Under the pieces are notes generated by a model, which was not told where the DNA came from, made no database searches, and was given only the letters and a program-made list of their open reading frames with translations. This document shows, piece after piece, positions 1-6,603 of a DNA stretch of 48,471 nucleotides; the first letter of the stretch is position 1, and each line of letters opens with the position of its first letter. Position numbers and translations under genes: made by a program. The stretch lies in NCBI GenBank assembly GCA_900770875.1, contig CAAGLV010000207.1, forward strand, positions 1 through 48,471, given 5' to 3'. The DNA comes from Flavobacteriales bacterium. GTDB lineage: Bacteria > Bacteroidota > Bacteroidia > Flavobacteriales > Weeksellaceae.

Positions 1-90
1 TACGGTTATGGATACGGTTATGGATACGGTGTCGATTACGAAAACGAATCGGCTTGGAGAAAATTCTTACGTATTATGTCTACTCGATAA
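1..90 (+). CDS. C-terminal end of a capsule/exopolysaccharide tyrosine autokinase (Wzc-like), partial
   Basis: Only the last 29 codons and the TAA stop are inside the window. The peptide starts with four alternating Tyr-Gly repeats, continues VDYENESAWRKF and ends RIMSTR. A C-terminal Tyr-rich cluster of this kind is the autophosphorylation tail of bacterial BY-kinases of the Wzc/Ptk type, which couple sugar-polymer assembly to export at the inner membrane; Bacteroidota members typically have YGYG repeats followed by a basic tail. The kinase and chain-length domains lie upstream, outside the window, so the assignment rests on the tail alone. A Tyr/Gly-rich tail could in principle belong to another envelope protein. 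Confidence 0.6.
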   Translation, partial: YGYGYGYGYGVDYENESAWRKFLRIMSTR

Positions 91-110
91 GAGTTTTAAA
101 TACCATAAAA

Positions 111-138
111 AAACTCGCCCATTGGGCGAGTTTTTTTT
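111..138. terminator. Bidirectional intrinsic terminator between the kinase gene and the RNA methyltransferase gene
   Basis: The arms AAACTCGCCC and GGGCGAGTTT pair perfectly around an ATT loop, with T runs on both strands. It lies between two convergent genes and probably serves both. Confidence 0.85.
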
Positions 139-151
139 ATATCAATAAAAA

Positions 152-925
152 TTAATTGCGTTGTCTAACCGCTTCGTAAACACAAATTGCTGCGGCATTA
201 CTAACATTTAACGAATCTACAAAACCTAACATCGGAATCTTAATTAAAGCTGCAGAATTATCGGCCCAAAAATCCGATAAACCTGTAGCTTCGGTTCCTA
301 AAATAATCGCAGAACCTGCTGTAAAATCAGCTTCGTATAAACTAATTGTTTCATCTCTTAAAAATGTTGAAACAACTTGAATATCTCTTTCTTGTAAAAA
401 AGCTAAAACTTCTTCTTTTGATGCAGATGCAATTTGGTTTGTAAATAATGTACCAACTGATGATCTAATCACATTTGGATTAAAAAAATCCACCGTTTCG
501 TCGCAAACAATTACCGCATCAACCTTAGCACCATCACCTGTTCTTAAAACCGCACCAAGATTACCTGGTTTTTCTACCGCTTCTAAAACAACAACTAATG
601 GATTTGCTGGTAAGTTTAAATCATTTAAGCTAGATGATTTTGTTTTGTAAACGCCAATAATTCCTCCTGTTGATTTACGATAAGCTAACTTTTCAAAAAT
701 TGCTCGATTAATTTCAAAAACTTTTGCATTTCCAAATCGAATCGATGCCTCATATATATCTTCACAGATATAAATTTCTACCGCTTCGTATCCACCTTTT
801 AAAGCCAATTCGTTTTCTTGCGTTCCTTCCACAATAAATAAACCTTGGTTTCTACGTTCTCTTGATTTTTCTTGCAATTTAAGCAAGTTTTTGATTCTCG
901 GATTTTGAAGACTTTCTATTTGCAT
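152..925 (-). CDS. TrmH/SpoU-family RNA 2'-O-ribose methyltransferase
   Basis: A 257-residue SPOUT-class methyltransferase that would transfer a methyl group from SAM to a ribose 2'-OH in rRNA or tRNA. The N-terminal 95 residues resemble the SpoU substrate-binding domain (start QIESLQNPRIKNLLKL, then FIVEG at 30-34). The three SpoU motifs are visible: motif 1 PGNLGAVLRTGDG at about 120-132 with the conserved Asn and Arg, motif 2 ILGTEATGL near 208-216, and motif 3 SLNVSNAAAICVYEA near the C-terminus, which forms the knot and SAM pocket. Length fits RlmB/TsnR-like proteins. The target nucleotide cannot be decided from sequence. It is transcribed alone, convergent with the upstream kinase gene and divergent from the U32 gene. 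Confidence 0.88.
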   Translation of the reverse strand: MQIESLQNPRIKNLLKLQEKSRERRNQGLFIVEGTQENELALKGGYEAVEIYICEDIYEASIRFGNAKVFEINRAIFEKLAYRKSTGGIIGVYKTKSSSLNDLNLPANPLVVVLEAVEKPGNLGAVLRTGDGAKVDAVIVCDETVDFFNPNVIRSSVGTLFTNQIASASKEEVLAFLQERDIQVVSTFLRDETISLYEADFTAGSAIILGTEATGLSDFWADNSAALIKIPMLGFVDSLNVSNAAAICVYEAVRQRN

Positions 926-929
926 CTTG

Positions 930-937
930 CAAAATTA
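930..937 (-). promoter_or_regulatory. Possible -7 box (TAATTTTG) almost abutting the methyltransferase ATG
   Basis: Read on the minus strand, TAATTTTG fits the Bacteroidota TAnnTTTG element and ends only four bases before the ATG at 925, which would imply a leaderless or nearly leaderless mRNA. No TTTG box was found at the usual distance, so this may be chance in AT-rich DNA. Confidence 0.3.
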
Positions 938-1094
938 AAACAATTCGGTTAATCTATCTTATTAAGTTGAAGCGATTAAAATTTTTTACTTTTAATCTAT
1001 AAAGAATAACCTTAAATTGTTAAAACAATCACACTCTTTGGTTTAAATAATTTATCTCTATTTCAACTCATTATAAAAATCGAGGTTTTTTTTA

Positions 1095-1102
1095 TACCTT
1101 TG
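1095..1102 (+). promoter_or_regulatory. -7 promoter element TACCTTTG upstream of the U32 gene
   Basis: An exact TAnnTTTG match 23 bp before the ATG at 1126, which predicts a 5' leader of roughly 15-20 nt. No convincing -33 TTTG was seen. Confidence 0.6.
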
Positions 1103-1125
1103 CAGCTTAAAATCAGAATTTTCGT

Positions 1126-2418
1126 ATGACCAAAGATGGAAAAATAGAATTGATGGCTCCCGCTGGGAACTTCGAATCGTTACAAGCTGCATTAGATAAT
1201 GGTGCTGATTCTGTATATTTCGGTGTTGATCAGCTGAATATGCGTGCGAGAGCATCAATCAACTTTACAATGGGTGATTTACCAGAAATTGTAGAGCGTT
1301 GTGAAGCGAAAGGTGTACGTTCTTACCTTACATTAAATACAATCATTTACGATCACGATTTATCGTTGATCAAAGTGTTATTAGATAAAGCGAAAGAAGC
1401 TAATATTACGGCTGTTATTGCTATGGATCAATCGGTGATTGCCTATGCAAGACAAATCGGAATGGAAGTTCATATTTCTACTCAAATTAACGTAACAAAT
1501 ATCGAAACAGTAAAATTCTATGCAATGTTTGCTGATACAATGGTATTATCTCGTGAATTGAGTTTAAAACAAGTAGAAAAGATTTGCGAATTAATCGTTA
1601 AAGATGACGTTCGTGGACCAAGTGGAAACTTAGTAGAAATCGAAATTTTTGGACACGGTGCATTATGTATGGCTGTTTCTGGAAAATGTTACTTAAGCTT
1701 ACACTCGCACAACTCTTCTGCAAATCGTGGAGCTTGTAAACAAAACTGTCGTAAAAAATATACAGTAATCGATCAGGAAACTGGATTCGAAATCGAATTA
1801 GATAACGAATACATGATGTCGCCTAAAGATTTATGTACAATGGATTTCTTAGACCAAGTGGTAAATGCCGGAATCAAAGTATTAAAAATCGAAGGTCGTG
1901 GTCGTGCGCCAGAATATGTTGCAACAGTTATTCGTTGTTACCGCGAAGCTATCGACGCAATCGCCGACGGAACTTATTCTAAAGAAAAAGTAGATTACTG
2001 GATGGGATTATTACAAACAGTTTACAACCGTGGTTTTTGGTCTGGATATTACTTAGGTCAAAAATTAGGTGAATGGTCTGCTGTTCCGGGGTCAATGGCT
2101 ACACAAAAGAAAGTTTACATTGGTAAAGGTGTTCACTTCTTCCCAAAAGCAAACATTGGTCAATTCGTTATCGATGCTTATGATTTAAAAGTTGGTGATA
2201 CGATCTTAATTACTGGTCCAACAACTGGTGCAAAAGAAATGGTTGTTACAGAAATGATGGTTGAAGATGTTAAAGCCGAATTAGCTAAAAAAGGTGATAG
2301 CATTACAATTCCGATGGAATTCCGTATCCGTCCTTCTGATAAATTATACAAATTAGTTAAAGTAGAAGATCCAGGTACACAACAAAACGCGGTTGAAGAA
2401 GGAGCTTATTCGCACTAA
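1126..2418 (+). CDS. U32-family protein, probable RNA hydroxylation factor (RlhA/TrhP-like)
   Basis: A 430-residue member of the family historically called peptidase U32. The N-terminus ELMAPAGNFESLQAALDNGA is the family's TIM-barrel start. Four cysteines, C181, C188, C204 and C208, within GALCMAVSGKC and RGACKQNC, match the conserved set thought to hold an Fe-S cluster. E. coli relatives RlhA and TrhP are needed for 5-hydroxylation of a 23S rRNA cytidine and of tRNA wobble uridine, using a prephenate/chorismate-derived route, so an RNA-modification role is more likely than proteolysis. A C-terminal beta-rich domain (about 340-415) follows the barrel. A ferredoxin gene begins 14 bp downstream in the same operon, which supports a redox reaction. 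Which RNA is modified cannot be told from sequence. Confidence 0.85.
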   Translation: MTKDGKIELMAPAGNFESLQAALDNGADSVYFGVDQLNMRARASINFTMGDLPEIVERCEAKGVRSYLTLNTIIYDHDLSLIKVLLDKAKEANITAVIAMDQSVIAYARQIGMEVHISTQINVTNIETVKFYAMFADTMVLSRELSLKQVEKICELIVKDDVRGPSGNLVEIEIFGHGALCMAVSGKCYLSLHSHNSSANRGACKQNCRKKYTVIDQETGFEIELDNEYMMSPKDLCTMDFLDQVVNAGIKVLKIEGRGRAPEYVATVIRCYREAIDAIADGTYSKEKVDYWMGLLQTVYNRGFWSGYYLGQKLGEWSAVPGSMATQKKVYIGKGVHFFPKANIGQFVIDAYDLKVGDTILITGPTTGAKEMVVTEMMVEDVKAELAKKGDSITIPMEFRIRPSDKLYKLVKVEDPGTQQNAVEEGAYSH

Positions 2419-2432
2419 AATTTGTTTAAAAA

Positions 2433-2663
2433 ATGGTAATTATTACTTTACAACGCGATAAATGCATCGGATGTAATTATTGTTACGAATTAGCGCCAGA
2501 GCGTTTCCGTATGTCGAAAAAAGACGGAAAATCGGTGTTATTAAAAGCAACAGACAAAAAAGGATTTCATACCTTAAAAGATCCCGATCATGGTATTGCC
2601 GACAATTGCGAACGTGCTGCAAAAGCATGTCCTGTAAACATTATTACAGTAAAAGAAATATAA
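2433..2663 (+). CDS. Small [4Fe-4S] ferredoxin, partner of the U32 protein
   Basis: A 76-residue soluble protein with the ferredoxin pattern C11-IG-C14-NY-C17 and a distal C66-P, the four ligands expected for a single [4Fe-4S] cluster; C59 is an additional cysteine. The stretch between (about 25-55) is charged and has no second CxxCxxC, so it is a mono-cluster ferredoxin and not the 2x[4Fe-4S] type. It begins 14 bp after the U32 stop and is followed at once by a terminator, making a two-gene transcription unit. I infer that it donates electrons to, or matures, the U32 protein. Nothing in the sequence excludes a broader role. Confidence 0.85.
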   Translation: MVIITLQRDKCIGCNYCYELAPERFRMSKKDGKSVLLKATDKKGFHTLKDPDHGIADNCERAAKACPVNIITVKEI

Positions 2664-2690
2664 TCGTTAATCAACGAACTATATAAAATA

Positions 2691-2720
2691 AAAAGCCATC
2701 AATTAGTTGATGGCTTTTTT
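2691..2720 (+). terminator. Intrinsic terminator of the U32-ferredoxin operon
   Basis: AAAAGCCATCAA pairs with TTGATGGCTTTT around a TTAG loop and is followed by a T run. Confidence 0.85.
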
Positions 2721-2786
2721 ATTATACAATAATCCTATAAAATAAATTTTAACATTCATACGTTATATAAAGTAATTAGTCACTTT

Positions 2787-3800
2787 ATGAATATTTACAA
2801 GCTTTTAAAAATAAACTGGTTGATCAAAAATCCTCGAATTAAATTTTTAGGAATTTATCTGCTACATAAAATGAATCAACGCTACATTGCGGTGCATTTC
2901 GATCCGGTAATGGCTTGTAACTTACGTTGTAAAATGTGCTATTTTACCGACGAAAATTACGTTAAAAAAACGAAAGGAATTTTCCCAGAAGAAGATTTAT
3001 CTATTTTAGCTAATAAAATGTTTAATAGAGCATTAAAGCTACAAATTGGTTGCGGAACCGAACCTACTTTATACAAAAAATTACCTCAAATTGTACAACT
3101 AGGTAAACAACACAAAGTTCCTTATATCTCGTTAACAACAAATGGTAATTTATTAACAAAAGAAAAGGTTAATGAATTGGTAATTGCAGGTTTAAACGAG
3201 TTTACGATTTCGTTGCACGGCGTAAAAAAAGAAACCTATGAAGATTTTATGGGCAAAGCATCGTTCGAAAAATTTCACGAAGTTTTACAAGCGATTGCCG
3301 ATGCAAAATCTATTAATCCGCAACTTACACTTCGTATCAATTACACTTTTAATAAAGATAATTTTACCGAACTTAAAGATTTCTTTTCGATTTACGGAAA
3401 ATATAATCCCAATGTTTTACAAATTCGTCCCATGAAAAAAATGGGCGATACAACCTATCAAGATACCAACATTACAAGCTTAAAAGATACATATGATGAT
3501 GTATTAGATTTGATTAAAACCGAAGCTAAAAAGCGCGAAATGATTTTAATGGCAACCTCTAATTACGAGCGATTAATTAGCGAAAAAAATGTAGAAAGTT
3601 CGGTGTATAATTTTACCTATTGCTACATCAGACCAGGATTTACTTGGAAAGATAATTTTGATTATAAAACCGATAATTTTAACGATTTTGCTAAGAAAAT
3701 TGGCCTTTCGAAAACTTTACTTACTAACGTTTTTGCTAGCCAGAAAAAACTTAACGTTTTAGAAACTAAAACATCGTTAAATTATAAAATTATCGAGTAA
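2787..3800 (+). CDS. Radical SAM protein of unknown substrate
   Basis: A 337-residue protein with the radical-SAM triad C44-NLR-C48-KM-C51, which binds the [4Fe-4S] cluster that cleaves SAM. GCGTEPTL (89-96) corresponds to the SAM-binding GGE-like strand, and LTTNGNLLTKEKV and FTISLHGV are the next barrel strands, as in MoaA/PqqE-type enzymes. There is no SPASM/Twitch Cys cluster in the C-terminal third, only one more cysteine near residue 280 (TYCYIRPG). About 35 residues of basic sequence precede the first strand. The 5-formyl-THF cyclo-ligase gene starts 15 bp downstream, so the two are probably co-transcribed; a link with one-carbon metabolism is possible but unproven. Substrate is unknown. 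Confidence 0.8.
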   Translation: MNIYKLLKINWLIKNPRIKFLGIYLLHKMNQRYIAVHFDPVMACNLRCKMCYFTDENYVKKTKGIFPEEDLSILANKMFNRALKLQIGCGTEPTLYKKLPQIVQLGKQHKVPYISLTTNGNLLTKEKVNELVIAGLNEFTISLHGVKKETYEDFMGKASFEKFHEVLQAIADAKSINPQLTLRINYTFNKDNFTELKDFFSIYGKYNPNVLQIRPMKKMGDTTYQDTNITSLKDTYDDVLDLIKTEAKKREMILMATSNYERLISEKNVESSVYNFTYCYIRPGFTWKDNFDYKTDNFNDFAKKIGLSKTLLTNVFASQKKLNVLETKTSLNYKIIE

Positions 3801-3815
3801 TTTAGGCTAAAAAAT

Positions 3816-4373
3816 ATGCTAAAAGCAGAAGCCAGAAAATACTATCGAAATTTAAGAAAACAATTTTCTTTAGAAGATGTTGTGCTGAAAAGCGAACAAA
3901 TTTTTCATCAAATTAAACTATTTAATTTAGATGAAAATCAAAATTTTCATGTCTTTTTACCTATTCAAAAAAATAACGAAATCAATACTTATCCAATTAT
4001 CGATTGGCTTTTTAACGAAAATAAAAACGTTATTTTACCTTTAGTAATTGGCGACGATATGATTAATTGCAAAGTAGAAAAAGATGTTGAAACGCAATTA
4101 AATTCGCTTCAGATTCCCGAACCAATTGTTTATACCGAAGTTGATTCAACAATTATTGATGTAGTTTTTGTGCCAATGTTTGTGGCCGATCAATACGGAA
4201 ATCGTGTTGGATATGGCGGAGGATATTACGATAAATTTTTAGCAAGATGCAAACCTACTACAAAAAAAATAGGCCTAACTTATTTTAGACCTATTGATAT
4301 TATTGAAGATGCATATGAGGGCGATATTGCACTAAATTATTGTGTTACGCCAGAAGAGATATTCTCGTTCTGA
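3816..4373 (+). CDS. 5-formyltetrahydrofolate cyclo-ligase (MTHFS)
   Basis: A 185-residue cytosolic enzyme that converts 5-formyl-THF to 5,10-methenyl-THF with ATP, recycling an inhibitory folate. The basic N-terminus LKAEARKYYRNLRKQF carries the nucleotide-binding Lys/Arg residues, and the signature VGYGGGYYDK is at 131-140 with the Mg/ATP-binding glycine loop. Length is normal for the family (180-200). It follows the radical-SAM gene by 15 bp. Its last 37 bases overlap the 3' end of the convergent lipoprotein gene on the other strand, and no terminator separates the two. Confidence 0.92.
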   Translation: MLKAEARKYYRNLRKQFSLEDVVLKSEQIFHQIKLFNLDENQNFHVFLPIQKNNEINTYPIIDWLFNENKNVILPLVIGDDMINCKVEKDVETQLNSLQIPEPIVYTEVDSTIIDVVFVPMFVADQYGNRVGYGGGYYDKFLARCKPTTKKIGLTYFRPIDIIEDAYEGDIALNYCVTPEEIFSF

Positions 4374-4945
4374 ACCGAATCGTTTACAAAATTTAATGTC
4401 TTAAAGTAAAACTTAAACTCGCGCTTAAATTTTACAGGCGCTTGCTTTAAAACAAAAACCGAAATTCGGTTTACCGATTCTACTAGCTTCTTATCCTTAT
4501 CAAACATATTTAAAGTATAATCGGCACGCTTAATTGTATCGGGCATTAAACTATCGTTTTGGATAAAATTAAACTTCGTAATCGATATATAATGAATATT
4601 ATTTTTCTGAAACTGATTTAACAATGTATCCACTTCGGGCGTACTTTCTTTCATAAAATAACTACGCAATTGATTAACCAAGATATCTTGTACCACGCTA
4701 TCGTTATTGTTAGATGCTAAAGCCGAAAGCTCGAAAAATTCTCTTAGCTTTTGTTTCGAAATAAAATCAATTGCTTCTAACGAATCCATTTTTGTGTTTA
4801 CCGTAGAGGCTTCGTTTCGATATTCTTTAATTACATCGGGATCATAATCGCCGTTATACGTTGTATCATTTTTACAAGAGTAAACGATCCAAATCGATAA
4901 AAGTGCACACAAGCACAAATTTATCAGTTTAATTATCTTCCTCAT
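4337..4945 (-). CDS. Unknown lipoprotein, second gene of an envelope pair
   Basis: 202 residues. A basic N-terminus (MRKIIK), a hydrophobic stretch and a lipobox IVYS-C24 predict a lipoprotein. The rest is charged, rich in Asp, Asn, Lys and Thr, with a coiled-coil-like region (about 35-90) and a beta-rich C-terminal third (about 115-190). I do not recognise the family. Its start overlaps the end of the upstream membrane-protein gene by 17 bp, so the two are probably translationally coupled and may work together. Its 3' end overlaps the folate cyclo-ligase gene by 37 bp, so C-terminal codons of both genes are encoded on opposite strands of the same DNA. Confidence 0.7.
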   Translation of the reverse strand: MRKIIKLINLCLCALLSIWIVYSCKNDTTYNGDYDPDVIKEYRNEASTVNTKMDSLEAIDFISKQKLREFFELSALASNNNDSVVQDILVNQLRSYFMKESTPEVDTLLNQFQKNNIHYISITKFNFIQNDSLMPDTIKRADYTLNMFDKDKKLVESVNRISVFVLKQAPVKFKREFKFYFKTLNFVNDSVQNENISSGVTQ

Positions 4946-6032
4946 CTTGCTGAATTTTAAATTTTAGTTTAACGATTTTTCCATTCTTACTTTCCGATTC
5001 GATTAACGAATAGTTTTTTAACGAAGTCGTTGGTAAAGAAACAAGGTTTATATATTGCTGTTTGGTTAAAATTTCGACACCAAAAAAGTCATTATCATAT
5101 ACTTGATAAATTAACGCATTATCATCAATCATTTGGTTTAATTTAGATATGCGCTGTTTTAAATCTTTTGCCGAATTAGAGTAATAATAAAGCATAACTT
5201 TATAATCGTCGGGCTCTAACAAAATCTTTTCGGGCTGTTTATATTGGTGTAAATTAATTTTTAACGTATCTAATTTATGATATGGCGTAGAAACCACCAT
5301 TTTAACCGTATCACTTTCAGACTCAAATTGCACGCAACCTGTTTTTGATGATAAATACAATGGCGTAAAACCTTGTCGAAGAATGGTAACTTCTACCGAG
5401 TTTTTAACTAATGTTTGACGATCCGAATCGATAAAACAAAATTCGTAAGTTTTCTTTTGGAAGAAGAAAAAATAAACGGCAATACCAACAAGCACCAAAA
5501 AGCTTAATATCGATGTAAATAATGCAATTTTATTCACCGAAGATTTTACTTTTACAGCTTGGTTTGCGGTTTGTTGATTTTGTTGCAAAGCTGATTCTTT
5601 AACTGCAACCGAATCGGTTAATGGAGATTCTGCTTCTATTTGCTCTACTTTTTCAACCTCAACCGAAACTTTAGGTTCGGCAATTGGTCGTTGTATGATA
5701 AAAGGTTCTACTTCTGTATTCGATTTTCCGAAAACCTCAATCTCTTTTTGATTTAAAAAATGTGCCCAACTTTTATAACCGCAATATTGCGCCAATAAAT
5801 TAAGCATATCGATACGAGGAAGTTTTTTAAATTCGGATTTAAAATACGTATAAAACCATTTTTCGCTTACCGTTGATTTAGTTTTATTAAATAAATCTTC
5901 CTGAAATGTAAGTATTTCTTGACCTTTCCAATCCGAAATATTTGTCGATTGAGCAGAATTTTCCTCTAAAAATCGTTTTGCAATCGATTTTTTCAGAATT
6001 TCAAAAATTTCTATATCTGTAAATTTGCTCAA
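4929..6032 (-). CDS. Single-pass membrane protein with a cytosolic N-terminal domain and a periplasmic carboxypeptidase-regulatory-like domain
   Basis: 367 residues without a signal peptide. Residues 1-95 form a cytosolic helical domain ending in IDMLNLLAQYCGYKSWAHF (74-92), a motif I associate with N-terminal domains of several Bacteroidota regulators and membrane proteins. A low-complexity Glu/Gln/Val linker (100-165) leads to one transmembrane helix (about 168-192). The outside part (195-270) has the strand pattern of a carboxypeptidase-regulatory-like domain, then a helix-rich segment and a Lys/Glu C-terminus. The layout, cytosolic domain-TM-periplasmic beta domain, suggests signalling or anchoring, but no function is known to me. 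It is co-transcribed with the lipoprotein gene downstream. Confidence 0.65.
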   Translation of the reverse strand: MSKFTDIEIFEILKKSIAKRFLEENSAQSTNISDWKGQEILTFQEDLFNKTKSTVSEKWFYTYFKSEFKKLPRIDMLNLLAQYCGYKSWAHFLNQKEIEVFGKSNTEVEPFIIQRPIAEPKVSVEVEKVEQIEAESPLTDSVAVKESALQQNQQTANQAVKVKSSVNKIALFTSILSFLVLVGIAVYFFFFQKKTYEFCFIDSDRQTLVKNSVEVTILRQGFTPLYLSSKTGCVQFESESDTVKMVVSTPYHKLDTLKINLHQYKQPEKILLEPDDYKVMLYYYSNSAKDLKQRISKLNQMIDDNALIYQVYDNDFFGVEILTKQQYINLVSLPTTSLKNYSLIESESKNGKIVKLKFKIQQDEEDN

Positions 6033-6063
6033 ATTAAATTCTTATTTTATTGATAAACAATGT

Positions 6064-6116
6064 TTTGTAAAATAATATTTCTGATTTTACAAAGATATAT
6101 TATTATATTTTACAAA
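6064..6116. repeat. Three copies of TTTGTAAAAT upstream of the envelope pair
   Basis: TTTGTAAAAT occurs at 6064-6073; its exact reverse complement ATTTTACAAA occurs at 6084-6093 and again at 6107-6116. Start-to-start spacing is 20 and 23 bp, about two helical turns. The middle copy supplies the CAAA of the possible minus-strand -7 box. They could be operator sites or duplicated promoter elements. Confidence 0.5.
6090..6097 (-). promoter_or_regulatory. Possible -7 box (TATCTTTG) of the membrane protein/lipoprotein operon
   Basis: An exact TAnnTTTG match on the minus strand about 58 bp before the ATG at 6032. Candidate TTTG boxes lie at spacings of 15 and 23 bp, either side of the usual 20-21, so the match is only partial. 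Confidence 0.45.
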
Positions 6117-6150
6117 TAAACAAAATTATATTTATCGGGCTACAATTCGC

Positions 6151-6173
6151 TTGATTAAACCATTTTTAATCAA
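6151..6173. repeat. Perfect inverted repeat in the divergent intergenic region
   Basis: TTGATTAAA and TTTAATCAA form perfect 9-bp arms around a 5-nt loop. Neither strand has a proper T run in terminator position, and no gene end is near, so a protein-binding site is more plausible than a terminator. Confidence 0.5.
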
Positions 6174-6241
6174 AAAAATAGTTGTAAAACTTATACAATA
6201 TAGTTACAAGTATTCTACTTCGCAAAAATTTATAACCACCC

Positions 6242-6249
6242 TAACTTTG
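6242..6249 (+). promoter_or_regulatory. -7 box TAACTTTG of the small acidic lipoprotein gene
   Basis: An exact TAnnTTTG match 56 bp before the ATG at 6306. No clear -33 TTTG was seen. Confidence 0.5.
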
Positions 6250-6305
6250 AAACATCAAATAAAACGAAAGTTTTTATCATTTAAAAAAAATAAAATATTA
6301 TAGTT

Positions 6306-6533
6306 ATGAAAAAATTTGCATTATTAGCTATCGCTACATTATCATTTACAGTAATTTCTTGTAAAGAAGAAGCTAAAGTAGAACCTGTTGAAGAAGTTGT
6401 TGATTCTGCTTCTATTGTTATTGATTCTGCTGCTGTAGTAACAGATTCTACTGCTACAGAAACTCCAGAAGCTGCTGCAGATTCTGTAGATAATGTTGTG
6501 ATTGAAACTGAAACTGAAGCAACTGCTCAGTAA
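6306..6533 (+). CDS. Small acidic lipoprotein of unknown function
   Basis: 75 residues. Signal sequence MKKFALLAIATLSFTVIS with lipobox Cys at 19. The mature part (about 56 residues) is almost entirely Ala, Val, Asp, Glu, Ser and Thr, with repeated DSA and DST units, so it is probably disordered and strongly acidic. The residues after the Cys, KEEAK, resemble the lysine/acidic signal that sends Bacteroidota lipoproteins to the cell surface. It has its own promoter-like box and a strong terminator, so it is monocistronic. Short Asp/Glu/Ala-rich lipoproteins of this sort are common in the phylum and uncharacterised. Confidence 0.75.
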   Translation: MKKFALLAIATLSFTVISCKEEAKVEPVEEVVDSASIVIDSAAVVTDSTATETPEAAADSVDNVVIETETEATAQ

Positions 6534-6554
6534 TCTACGACATAGATATTCCAT

Positions 6555-6585
6555 AAAAAAGCCACTCGATTGAGTGGCTTTTTTT
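6555..6585. terminator. Bidirectional terminator between the small lipoprotein and the alcohol dehydrogenase
   Basis: AAGCCACTC and GAGTGGCTT pair around GATT, with A and T runs on the two sides. The converging genes end at 6533 and 6604. Confidence 0.85.
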
Positions 6586-6603
6586 ATGAATTTTAACTTT
6601 AAA

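Noticed and set aside
974..997. GATTAAAA/TTTTAATC inverted repeat as a regulatory site
   Set aside because: Built of A/T runs with an 8-nt gap; easily produced by chance here.
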